Assembly: GCF_021295315.1 (NCBI RefSeq)
Contig: NZ_JAIMJA010000005.1
Coordinates: forward strand, 179,536-243,535
Direction of reading: 5' to 3'
DNA: 64,000 bases
DNA from: Motilimonas cestriensis
Lineage (GTDB): Bacteria; Pseudomonadota; Gammaproteobacteria; Enterobacterales; CBDFNC01
Both the position numbers and the translations under genes were made by a program. The notes below the pieces were generated by a model, which was given only the letters and a program-made list of their open reading frames with translations, ran no database searches and was not told the DNA's origin. Shown one piece after another: positions 9,756 through 17,778 of this stretch. How positions within the stretch are numbered: the stretch's first letter is position 1; every line of letters begins with the position of its first letter.

Positions 9756-11138
9756 ATGGCTAACCGTGACCTGAGTAAGTACTTTATTTTAGACACTAAT
9801 GTGTTGTTACATGAACCTCTAGCAATTTATTCCTTCCAAGAGCACAACGTAGTTATTCCCATGACGGTCCTTGAAGAGCTTGACCGTATCAAAGATAGGC
9901 AAAAAGACGTCAGTCGTGATGCCCGTGTCGCGATCCGTTCCCTTGAAGACATTTTTAAAGACGCGACGCCCGAGGATATTGTTGAGGGGGTGCCCCTATC
10001 CAAATTAGAAGATACAGCGGTGGGGCACATTAGTATTTTTGCTGATCATAATATGACGCAAGAAAAAGAGCTGTTTACCGAAGATGAGCCAGATAACCGC
10101 ATCATCAATGTTGCGTTATTTCTACAGCGCATAAAGGCGCCTGCGCAAGTTATTTTAGTCACCAAAGACATTAACATGCGTCTTAAAGCGAAGGGCGCAG
10201 GCCTTAAGCAAGTGGAAGATTATCGAACGGATCAACTGATTGATGATATTAAGTTATTGTCGAAGGGATTTAGACAATTGCCGGGGAGTTTTTGGGAAAA
10301 CGTTGAAAACTGTGAAACCACTACAGATGGCCGTGATACTTGGCATGAGCTAGATGAACACTTAATTGAAAACGCTTATATAAACGAGTATCTGATTGAT
10401 GAAACAAAACTGTTTGCTGCGAAAGTGGTTGGACATGAAAATGGCAAGGTAAAGCTATTAGATATTGGCCGCGATCGCATGCTGGCTCGCCATGCTTGGG
10501 GCATTCACCCAAAAAATGTTTATCAGAGCATGGCGTTAAATGCATTGCTTGACCCGAGTGTTGATCTGGTTATTCTTACGGGCCCGGCCGGATGTGGTAA
10601 AACCTTGCTAGCAATGGCCGCAGCCCTTGAATTAGTGATTGAAAAGGGCATTTACGATAAGGTCATCGTCACTCGAAATACGCCTGATATTGCTGAAAAT
10701 ATCGGTTTTTTACCGGGTACTGAAGAAGAAAAAATGATGCCTTGGCTGGCGGCGGTAACCGACACATTAGAAGTGCTGCATAAAAACGATGAATGCCCGA
10801 ACGGCTCATTAGAGTACATTATGGAAAAGGCGAATATTCAGTTTAAGTCAGTAAACTTTATGCGTGGCCGCAGTATTCAAAACTCGTTTGTCTTGCTGGA
10901 TGAGTGCCAGAACTTAACCGCTTCACAACTTAAAACCATCATTACCCGTTGTGGCGAGGGCACCAAATTGGTTTGCTCGGGTAACTTGGCGCAAATAGAC
11001 AGTAATTATTTAACGCCAGTGACGTCTGGCTTAACGTATATTGTAGAGCGATTTAAGCACTTTGAAGGCAGTGCGAATGTCTATCTAAATGGGGTAGTGA
11101 GAAGCCGTCTGGCTTCATTTGCCGAGGAAAACTTATAA
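9756..11138 (+). CDS. PIN domain-PhoH fusion ATPase (PhoH2 type)
   Basis: A 460-residue cytoplasmic protein. Residues ~8-150 form a PIN ribonuclease domain beginning LDTNVLLHEP, with acidic catalytic residues. Residues ~245-460 form a PhoH-type P-loop ATPase with Walker A GPAGCGKT (276-283) and Walker B VLLDE (Asp382, Glu383). Known PhoH2 proteins are RNA helicase-nucleases. Here no antitoxin-like gene lies next to it, so it looks like the chromosomal housekeeping type and not a toxin pair. The ATG at 9756 is preferred over 9750 because AAGGAG ends at 9748, one base before the first ATG. It stands alone with long flanking intergenic regions. Confidence 0.93.
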   Translation: MANRDLSKYFILDTNVLLHEPLAIYSFQEHNVVIPMTVLEELDRIKDRQKDVSRDARVAIRSLEDIFKDATPEDIVEGVPLSKLEDTAVGHISIFADHNMTQEKELFTEDEPDNRIINVALFLQRIKAPAQVILVTKDINMRLKAKGAGLKQVEDYRTDQLIDDIKLLSKGFRQLPGSFWENVENCETTTDGRDTWHELDEHLIENAYINEYLIDETKLFAAKVVGHENGKVKLLDIGRDRMLARHAWGIHPKNVYQSMALNALLDPSVDLVILTGPAGCGKTLLAMAAALELVIEKGIYDKVIVTRNTPDIAENIGFLPGTEEEKMMPWLAAVTDTLEVLHKNDECPNGSLEYIMEKANIQFKSVNFMRGRSIQNSFVLLDECQNLTASQLKTIITRCGEGTKLVCSGNLAQIDSNYLTPVTSGLTYIVERFKHFEGSANVYLNGVVRSRLASFAEENL

Positions 11139-11323
11139 TTTAGCTTTGCTTGTTTATTATGTTGTGGGCTCGGTTGTTACTTGGCTGAGTTCACCTCGTT
11201 TACTTTTTCTTTTACCCTTCTCTCAAAGTTACTGCCTAAGCTTAAATAATCCTTGACCCCAGCAGGGCTGTGCATCATTTTTAATGAACAGCGTATTAAT
11301 AGTGGACAGTGTAAGGAGCTAAT

Positions 11324-11614
11324 GTGATCACTCCCATTAATGACCGCCGTGCTTTTCGACGCATGGCGATAGAGTCACCGTTACAGATTGTTTTTAAAGG
11401 CCAGACTCGACAGGGTATTTGTTTAGACTTAAGTGCAACAGGCATGTCTATTGAAGTTACAGACAGTGAATTTCAAGTTGATGATGTAATAGAAGTTCAC
11501 CTAGGTAATGGTACCGCTACTGCGCCACCTTTAAGTGGTGAGGCTAAGATCATTCGTGTCAGCGCTCAGGGCAATAAATACATTCTTGCTGTTGAGCTGA
11601 CGGTGCTTAAGTAG
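11324..11614 (+). CDS. Single-domain PilZ protein (putative c-di-GMP effector)
   Basis: A 96-residue stand-alone PilZ domain. The c-di-GMP binding signatures are present: RRAFRR at residues 8-13 and DLSATGMS from residue 35. Such proteins translate c-di-GMP levels into changes in motility or surface behaviour through an unknown partner. The start is GTG at 11324 with AAGGAG five bases upstream; an ATG one frame over at 11322 is followed at once by TGA. A candidate c-di-GMP source lies at 52992-53864 in this window, but no direct link is shown. The gene converges with the transglutaminase-like gene, 15 bases apart. Confidence 0.92.
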   Translation: MITPINDRRAFRRMAIESPLQIVFKGQTRQGICLDLSATGMSIEVTDSEFQVDDVIEVHLGNGTATAPPLSGEAKIIRVSAQGNKYILAVELTVLK

Positions 11615-11629
11615 TTTGATGCGCGGTTA

Positions 11630-12601
11630 CTAAGGCAACGTTGGTTTGATGAATCTTTCAATCCGCGTTTGTTGTTGCGCAATCGCTACAGCACTTGCGT
11701 TGTCTATTTCACCTAATAAAAAATTAGCTGGTCCGGTCGGCTCGGCTAACACATAGGTGCGGCCTTGCACCGTTAAGCTTCTTTGTCGCCCTTGCTTGGG
11801 TAAATCGATTCCAATTAAGGCATGGCCCGGTACGATCACCATAATCGCTTCTCTCTTTGGGTAAAGTTGCATCATCAAACTTGCCATCAATGTTACCTTG
11901 CTATCACAATCGCCTTGATTGTTGATTAGCAATTGCGCGGGAGGTGAAAACCCAGTTCCCCGCTGGGTGTTGTCAGCCCCTAAGGCTGAGTAAGGGATTG
12001 ATTGGATAAAACTCAACAATAATGCCGTGCCTTCCATTTCGGTTTTATCGGCGATCAGGGGTTTAAATGCGTTGGCTAAGGGGGTGATATCAGCTTGGCT
12101 AAGTAGTGCAATCGCAGTGTGATCCGGTTTAATGGCCCATTGGTTGGAAAAGTTCTTAAACATCTGAAAATGATGCTGAGTAAGATAATCTTGGTAGGCT
12201 TGGTTTTGCTGTTGTCGCAGTGCGTTACTTATTTCCTTTACCCGCTCGGGGTCTGAGCCGATGATTTGTAATTCGTAGTTGAGCCCAACACGCTCACGTT
12301 TGAGCTGCACATCGGTAATTTGCTGTTGCTGAAACCATTGCATGACTTGCTGCTGCAATGCTTGTTGCATCAATTTTGGTGAATAACGTTTAAATGTGGT
12401 CAGCGTAAACTGGATTTGGCTTGTGTCTACTGTAACTTGGTGCCGAGTTTGCTCGGAGTCAGTCCAAACATAGTGCAATATTCGGTCTTGTTGACTAAAG
12501 CTCAGCTGTGTTGCTACGGCTGTAGAGCAAAGAAAGTATAGCAACCAAATAACGTAGTTTAGCTGTATCAGTTGCTTCATCATTAACTTAATATTAGTCA
12601 T
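11630..12601 (-). CDS. Exported transglutaminase-like protein (putative cysteine peptidase fold)
   Basis: A 323-residue protein with a hydrophobic N-terminal signal (residues ~10-30) ending near STAVA, so it is likely periplasmic. The middle (35-160) is rich in Gln and poorly conserved. The C-terminal part carries a transglutaminase-like triad pattern: Cys232 in NNQGDCDSK, His260 in VPGHALIGI and Glu287 in LAEPTGP. No exact family name was recognised; proteins of this kind include bacterial cysteine proteinases. AAGGAG precedes the ATG by five bases. It lies downstream of leuA on the same strand, but a terminator separates them, so they are likely separate units. Confidence 0.72.
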   Translation of the reverse strand: MTNIKLMMKQLIQLNYVIWLLYFLCSTAVATQLSFSQQDRILHYVWTDSEQTRHQVTVDTSQIQFTLTTFKRYSPKLMQQALQQQVMQWFQQQQITDVQLKRERVGLNYELQIIGSDPERVKEISNALRQQQNQAYQDYLTQHHFQMFKNFSNQWAIKPDHTAIALLSQADITPLANAFKPLIADKTEMEGTALLLSFIQSIPYSALGADNTQRGTGFSPPAQLLINNQGDCDSKVTLMASLMMQLYPKREAIMVIVPGHALIGIDLPKQGRQRSLTVQGRTYVLAEPTGPANFLLGEIDNASAVAIAQQQTRIERFIKPTLP

Positions 12602-12630
12602 CTTGGCTCCTTAATCAAAAACGCGCCAAT

Positions 12631-12652
12631 AAAAAAGGGCGCATTGCGCCCT
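12631..12652 (-). terminator. Rho-independent terminator after leuA
   Basis: Read on the minus strand: AGGGCGC and GCGCCCT arms with a three-base loop, then a run of T. It isolates leuA from the next gene. Confidence 0.85.
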
Positions 12653-12691
12653 CATTAAATAAAAGTTAAGTGTTGAATTAAAAAGTAAATA

Positions 12692-14254
12692 TCACACTTG
12701 ATCGTTAATCTCTAAGCGAGCTTGTTTTTTCTCTTCAACGGCTTGCGCCCTATAAATATGGTTGAAAACATGCACCATTGCGAGGGCTGATGATTCAACG
12801 ATATCCGTGGCAAGGCCAATGCCATGAAACTTACGACCTTGATAGCGGGCGACGATGTCCACTTTACCTAATGCATCTTTGCCTTCGCCTTTCGATGAGA
12901 TTTTATAATCATCTATCGTCACCTCATAGCCCGCAATACGGTTTAAACACTGATAGACCGCGTCAATCGGACCATTGCCTGTAGCTGCTTCGACGGTGTG
13001 CCCACTATCACCCGTTTTGAGCTTAACGGTCGCCGTTGCCAGCACGCCAGAGCCAGATTGAACACTTAAATAGTCTAAGCTGTAGTGCTCAGGCTCTTCA
13101 TGAATATTATTAAAGAACATCAAGGCTTCAAGATCATAATCAAACACTTGGCCTTTTTTGTCGGCCAATTTTAAGAAATCAGCATAAAGCTCATCAAGGT
13201 TATAGTCAGCTTCGCCATAACCAAGCTGCTCCATACGATGCTTGATCACGTGGCGTCCAGAGCGTGAGGTAAGATTAAGGTTGTTTTGGGTCAGGCCGAT
13301 GCTTTCTGGCGTAATGATTTCATAAGTATTCTTTGATTTAAGCACGCCATCTTGGTGGATTCCCGAGGAATGTGAAAATGCGTTGCCACCAACAATCGCT
13401 TTGTTCGGTTGAATCGGCATGTTACACAGTTGGCTGACCAATTGACTGGTGCGGTGGATTTCAACGGGGTTGATATTGGTATGCAACCCTAAGTGATCTT
13501 TGCGGGTATTTAAGATCATGGCAATTTCTTCGAGAGAACAGTTACCTGCGCGTTCACCGATGCCATTGATGGTACATTCGATTTGTCTCGCGCCATGTTG
13601 TACCGCCGCAATAGAGTTAGCGACCGATAGGCCTAAGTCATCATGACAGTGCACAGAAATAACGGCTTGGTCGATATTAGGCACGCGATTAAATAGGGTT
13701 TGAATAATGCCGCCAAATTCACTCGGCACCGTATAACCTACGGTATCGGGTATATTCACTGTGGTGGCGCCAGCTTTGATGGCTGCTTCTACCATACGAC
13801 ATAGATTGTCGATGGGGGTACGGCCAGCATCTTCACATGAAAATTCGACATCCGGGGTGTATTTTTTCGCATGGGTCACCGCCTTTACCGCCATTTCTAA
13901 CACATCATCAAAGCCGCGACGTAATTTGTTTTCTACGTGGATGGTCGAGGTTGATATAAAAGTGTGAATGCGAAAGCGCTCTGCAACGCGCAGCGCTTCT
14001 CCTGCGGCGTCGATGTCTTTGGTCAGGGCACGAGCTAAGGCGCAAGGAATACTGGTGGTGAGCTGTGAGGCAATGGTTTGAACAGATTTGAAATCACCAG
14101 GAGATGAAATGGGAAAACCCAGTTCCATCACATCAACCCCTAAGCGTTGCAGCGCTAATGCTATTTGCAGTTTTTCTTTTACTGTTAGGCTTGCGGCAAG
14201 GGCTTGCTCACCGTCGCGTAAGGTTGTATCAAATATGATCACCTGATCTGTCAT
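12692..14254 (-). CDS. leuA: 2-isopropylmalate synthase
   Basis: A 520-residue enzyme for the first committed step of leucine synthesis: acetyl-CoA plus 2-ketoisovalerate gives 2-isopropylmalate. The N-terminal TIM barrel shows [11 protein letters not shown] near residue 9 and the metal-binding HCHDDLGLS; the C-terminal third is the regulatory LeuA dimer domain that binds leucine. Length equals the E. coli enzyme (523). leuB, leuC and leuD are not next to it, unlike in enteric bacteria: a terminator follows and the next gene is unrelated. GAGGGA lies six bases before the start. No Leu-rich leader peptide was found upstream. Confidence 0.97.
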   Translation of the reverse strand: MTDQVIIFDTTLRDGEQALAASLTVKEKLQIALALQRLGVDVMELGFPISSPGDFKSVQTIASQLTTSIPCALARALTKDIDAAGEALRVAERFRIHTFISTSTIHVENKLRRGFDDVLEMAVKAVTHAKKYTPDVEFSCEDAGRTPIDNLCRMVEAAIKAGATTVNIPDTVGYTVPSEFGGIIQTLFNRVPNIDQAVISVHCHDDLGLSVANSIAAVQHGARQIECTINGIGERAGNCSLEEIAMILNTRKDHLGLHTNINPVEIHRTSQLVSQLCNMPIQPNKAIVGGNAFSHSSGIHQDGVLKSKNTYEIITPESIGLTQNNLNLTSRSGRHVIKHRMEQLGYGEADYNLDELYADFLKLADKKGQVFDYDLEALMFFNNIHEEPEHYSLDYLSVQSGSGVLATATVKLKTGDSGHTVEAATGNGPIDAVYQCLNRIAGYEVTIDDYKISSKGEGKDALGKVDIVARYQGRKFHGIGLATDIVESSALAMVHVFNHIYRAQAVEEKKQARLEINDQV

Positions 14255-14661
14255 TTATCTTCCCTCGTGTCCCTTCTTGGGCCGGCATCATTGTGATACG
14301 ACCGAGAAAAATATCCCTCTTTAGGACTTTTTCGTTGTTTTATAAAGAATGTATGTTGTTATAACTAAGCTATTTGTAGTGTTTAACCTACTTGATCGCA
14401 ACGTTATTTCAAGCCAGACTTCGCTACAAAGCTACACACCTTTAGATATGTATTCGCGAGAACAACTTGAGTATCTAGGGCGTGATGATTACTTTTTTTT
14501 CAACGTTTAGTCAAGCTGCAGAGATAGTGGTAAGTCGGTATGTTTGTTTTGATTTATATTTGATAGCATCACGTTTTGGTGATTTTTGTTCTATTTTTAA
14601 TGCATGACGCATCACGCAATCGGAGATGACACTCTATATGGCAGCACTAAAGGAACAATAC
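14255..14661. other. Divergent intergenic region leuA / tetR-type gene
   Basis: About 400 bases without a supported gene. It is AT-rich with T tracts near 14493. On the leuA strand a TTGACT hexamer lies near 14510-14515, but its matching -10 is weak. I saw no Leu-codon leader peptide with an attenuator. An inverted ATCAC/GTGAT pair lies near 14568-14583. Confidence 0.4.
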
Positions 14662-15288
14662 GTGGCAAAACGTAAGCCAGGACGTCCAGAAGGCGCATCA
14701 GATACCAGAGATATGTTATTGCAAAGTGCCCGTCATTGCTTTGTTAATGAAGAGTATCGCAAGGTGACTACGCGCGCTATCGCGGAGCATGCGGGCACTA
14801 ACCTCGCGATGATCCATTATTATTTTGGCAATAAAGAAAACCTATACTTGACCATGTTGTCGGAAACATTAAAACCGTTTGACGATGATTTAAACCGTCG
14901 CTTAGCGAAACCAAATGATAATAACTTGGCGAGCCTTATTCGGGCTTTTTACAAAACCATGGCGCGCTTTCCTGAGTTTCCACCTTTGTTGATAAGGATC
15001 ATGCAAAATGAATCGGAAGTGGGTCAAGCCTATTTAAAAAGCATTCTGGGTGACGGTATTTTGCCACGTTTTAATCGCATGCTACATGATTTACAACGCA
15101 ATGGAGAGATAGCGGACAATTTGGATATTGAGAAGCTACAAATTGTATTGCTCAGTTTAATGGTTCATCCCTTTGCAATGACGGGATATTTTAATGATCA
15201 CTTTGGTGGCAAACCAAAATCTCAAGATTACATTTCCCTTGGTGAGTTCGTTGCCGAGTTCGCTGTTCGCGCGGTACAAAAGCCATAA
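14662..15288 (+). CDS. TetR family transcriptional regulator
   Basis: A 208-residue repressor-type protein. The N-terminal helix-turn-helix is clear (TTRAIAEHAGTNLAMIHYYFGNKENLY, shown here in part as residues ~40-66). The C-terminal ligand domain is of unknown specificity. I prefer the GTG at 14662 (MAKRKPGRPEG): AAAGGA ends at 14654 with seven bases spacing, and this start gives the usual basic N-terminus. ATGs at 14626 and 14638 are possible, but the only SD-like GGAG abuts the first. It is divergent from leuA and precedes a PAP2 gene. The target is unknown; autoregulation or control of a neighbour would be usual for the family. Confidence 0.88.
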   Translation: MAKRKPGRPEGASDTRDMLLQSARHCFVNEEYRKVTTRAIAEHAGTNLAMIHYYFGNKENLYLTMLSETLKPFDDDLNRRLAKPNDNNLASLIRAFYKTMARFPEFPPLLIRIMQNESEVGQAYLKSILGDGILPRFNRMLHDLQRNGEIADNLDIEKLQIVLLSLMVHPFAMTGYFNDHFGGKPKSQDYISLGEFVAEFAVRAVQKP

Positions 15289-15385
15289 CAAAGCCATAAC
15301 ATTGTCATGGTTTTGTCGAGATTCCGTCATGTAAGTGTCACGACCTGCTTTTATTCTTTATTTAGTCAATAAAGAGGAAAGGTTG

Positions 15386-15901
15386 ATGAAGCTTCAACAG
15401 ATTGCAGATCTTGACTATGCGTTATCTAACTATTGTTTAGCTCATAAATTTAATCACCAAGTGGCGTTTTGTAGTAAAGGTATTTCCCATACTGGTGATG
15501 GCCATTTTTATGTTGTGCTTGGCTTATTGCTGCTGTGTTTTGAGACTGAATTCGGTCCCTCCTTCTTTAAAAGCTGCTTATTGGGTTTTGCTATGCAACT
15601 CCCTGTTTATGTCTTACTCAAGCACACGTTTAAACGTAATCGACCGACTAATTTACCCTGTTTTATTCGTCCTTCGGATCAGTACAGTTTGCCGTCTGGC
15701 CACAGTGCAGCTGCGTTTATGATGGCAAGTCAATTAGCCTGGTTTTATCCACTCGTGCTGCCCTTGGTGTTTATTTGGGCCAGTTGCATTGCTTTGTCGA
15801 GGGTCTTATTGGGCGTTCATTTTGTTAGCGATATCATCGCCGGCGCTGGGCTTGGCATTACGTTTGCGTATTTTACGTTTGTTTTAACGGGAGCCGTTTA
15901 G
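15386..15901 (+). CDS. PAP2 family membrane phosphatase
   Basis: A 171-residue integral membrane acid phosphatase of the PAP2 superfamily. The three signature motifs are in order: K-x6-RP (KHTFKRNRP), PSGH, and SR-x5-H-x3-D (SRVLLGVHFVSD). About five hydrophobic helices are seen. Members dephosphorylate lipid phosphates such as undecaprenyl pyrophosphate or phosphatidylglycerophosphate; the substrate cannot be assigned here. The ATG at 15386 is chosen for its GAGGAAAGG upstream. A glycosyltransferase gene follows after 79 bases on the same strand, so the two may act together on a lipid-linked glycan or glycolipid. Confidence 0.88.
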   Translation: MKLQQIADLDYALSNYCLAHKFNHQVAFCSKGISHTGDGHFYVVLGLLLLCFETEFGPSFFKSCLLGFAMQLPVYVLLKHTFKRNRPTNLPCFIRPSDQYSLPSGHSAAAFMMASQLAWFYPLVLPLVFIWASCIALSRVLLGVHFVSDIIAGAGLGITFAYFTFVLTGAV

Positions 15902-15980
15902 TGATCTCAAACTCTTTTATAAAGAAGTGCGTATGCGTGACTTTTACTTTCTTTACTTGTGACCGAGCAGGGGCAATTTA

Positions 15981-17084
15981 ATGCGCATTCTTTATGGCGT
16001 TCAAGGTACTGGCAATGGACATATTACCCGCGCCAGAAAAATGTCTCAGGCGTTAGCTGAGGTTGGACTAGAAGTCGATTATTTATTTACTGGTCGTCAA
16101 TCTGATGCCTATTTCGATATGCTGCCTTTTGGCGAATACAGAACAAAACCGGGACTAACGTTTAATTCTTCAAATGGTGAAATCAATCCCGTTAGAACCC
16201 TGTTTAATAGCCAGCCTAGGCAATTATGGCGTGACATAAAAAGCCTCAATGTCAAAGATTATGATTTGGTGCTTAATGACTTTGAGCCAGTTTCTGCTTG
16301 GGCGGCAAAAAAGCATGGTGTGCCAACCATCGGTTTATCTCACCAGAATGCCTTTCGTTATCAAGTTCCGAAACAAGGCTATCATTCTGGTAATGCATTA
16401 TTAATGAAATACTACGCACCCACTGAATTGCCGATTGGGGTACATTGGTATCACTTTGGTTTTCCAATTTTACCGCCTATTGTCGAAATTCTGACAACTG
16501 ATAAGCAGGTAGACAACAAAATTTTGGTGTATTTACCTTTTGAATCGCTCAATAAGGTGGTTGACTTGTTACGCCGCTTTTCAACCCATCATTTCTATTG
16601 CTATCACCCAGATGCTAAAGACATGGACGTTGAAAATGTAAAGTTACGCAAGTTATCAAGGTTGGGTTTTCAAGCTGATCTAGAAGATTGTGCTGGGGTG
16701 ATTGCTAATGGTGGCTTTGAACTCCCCTCGGAAGCGATGCAAATGGGGAAAAAAATGCTGCTTAAGCCATTATCAGGCCAATTCGAGCAGCAAAGTAATG
16801 TGGCTACTTTAGAGATGATGGGGTTAGCGACTAAAATGCATGGTTTAGATCAGTCAGAGGTTGCGGCTTGGCTACCAACGGAAAGTGCAGGGAAGGTAAG
16901 ATTTCCCGATGTTGCGAAAGCATTGGCGTTGTGGCTCAAAAATGATAGACAAGAAAACTTTCAAAACCTTGTCGATCGGCTCTGGCAGGCGACCGTGTTC
17001 CCGGAAAACGTATTAGATCAATTGCCTGAGCAAAGCTTGAATAAATCAGCGTCTTTGGCATGGGATATCGCACTGCGTGATTAA
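15981..17084 (+). CDS. MJ1255/VC2487-type glycosyltransferase
   Basis: A 367-residue putative GT-B glycosyltransferase. The N-terminal nucleotide-binding motif region ILYGVQGTGNGHITRARKM and the later GVIANGGFELPSEAM donor-binding segment match the conserved family found in Vibrio cholerae VC2487 and Methanocaldococcus MJ1255. Its acceptor and donor are not known. No transmembrane helix is evident, so it is likely cytoplasmic and membrane-associated. It follows the PAP2 gene on the same strand. A modest 8-bp hairpin follows the stop. Confidence 0.82.
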   Translation: MRILYGVQGTGNGHITRARKMSQALAEVGLEVDYLFTGRQSDAYFDMLPFGEYRTKPGLTFNSSNGEINPVRTLFNSQPRQLWRDIKSLNVKDYDLVLNDFEPVSAWAAKKHGVPTIGLSHQNAFRYQVPKQGYHSGNALLMKYYAPTELPIGVHWYHFGFPILPPIVEILTTDKQVDNKILVYLPFESLNKVVDLLRRFSTHHFYCYHPDAKDMDVENVKLRKLSRLGFQADLEDCAGVIANGGFELPSEAMQMGKKMLLKPLSGQFEQQSNVATLEMMGLATKMHGLDQSEVAAWLPTESAGKVRFPDVAKALALWLKNDRQENFQNLVDRLWQATVFPENVLDQLPEQSLNKSASLAWDIALRD

Positions 17085-17099
17085 AACAGACGAAGTATC

Positions 17100-17121
17100 A
17101 ACGCAGCGTAAATGCTGTGTT
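17100..17121 (+). terminator. Possible terminator after glycosyltransferase gene
   Basis: AACGCAGC and GCTGTGTT arms (one G-T pair) with a six-base loop, followed by ATTGATTTT. Confidence 0.45.
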
Positions 17122-17326
17122 ATTGATTTTGATAAGGGGAAGCCATTACCTGCAATCAATGCCTTGCCTAAACGCGTGTAAAATCTTGCTGAAATCAAGC
17201 CTCTCCAGGTTGATTGGGTATATGCATCAGATTAAATGGTTATAAGCCTTTTACTGAGTACGATGGAAATATCAGCACGCTGTGCCATCATTATATACGC
17301 AGGCGCTAGCAAACAGGGGGTAGCAG

Positions 17327-17482
17327 ATGCAATTTAGTAATGAAAACGGCGAGACAATGGACTTAGCTGATAATCTTACATTGCAAGAGTTGCAAGAGAT
17401 GGGGGTGAGTATTTCTATTTCTGAAGAATTAGATCCAAATCATTCAATATGGCTGTCAGAGCCAGAAGTTCCAGATCAGTAA
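17327..17482 (+). CDS. Small acidic protein of 51 residues, unknown function
   Basis: A short frame beginning MQFSNENGETMDLADN and ending EPEVPDQ. It has a perfectly spaced ribosome site (AGGGGG, six bases before the ATG) and is followed 55 bases later by a terminator-like hairpin. The product is strongly acidic, with many Glu and Asp and almost no Lys or Arg, and has no signal peptide or membrane segment. No family was recognised. It sits alone between the glycosyltransferase and ilvI genes. Ribosome site and terminator make it a credible gene; homologues would settle it. Confidence 0.6.
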   Translation: MQFSNENGETMDLADNLTLQELQEMGVSISISEELDPNHSIWLSEPEVPDQ

Positions 17483-17537
17483 AACGCAAGAATGAAAAGT
17501 TAATCTGGCTTGTTTTGCTGATTAAATATACTTTCCT

Positions 17538-17560
17538 AGGGCTACTTTCTTGTAGCCCTT
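17538..17560 (+). terminator. Terminator-like hairpin after 51-residue gene
   Basis: AGGGCTAC and GTAGCCCT (8 bp) with a six-base loop; only a short T run follows. Confidence 0.55.
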
Positions 17561-17778
17561 GTCATACCTAAGCTACTTTTGCAGAGCGGGTACCTTAAAG
17601 TTGTGTGGGTATACATCTGTTAGTAAGTTAATCTTGGTTTTTAAAGCGAATTCTGCAAAAAGCATAGACGTGTAAAGTAAAAAATTATTAAACTGACACT
17701 CAATCATATTGCGCCCTTGTTTTTGCAAGGAAGCTGTTATTAATAAAAATATAAACAGGAAGTCAGCTGGGAGAGCTT

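Noticed and set aside
9756..11138. Toxin-antitoxin role for the PIN-PhoH protein.
   Set aside because: No small upstream antitoxin gene: the 234 bases before it lack a frame with an SD.
14255..14600. A leucine leader peptide and attenuator before leuA.
   Set aside because: No short frame rich in Leu codons and no terminator/antiterminator pair was found.
17483..17778. Branched-chain leader peptide before ilvI.
   Set aside because: No Ile/Val/Leu-rich frame with an SD; only a 5-bp CCTTG/CAAGG hairpin near 17715-17730.
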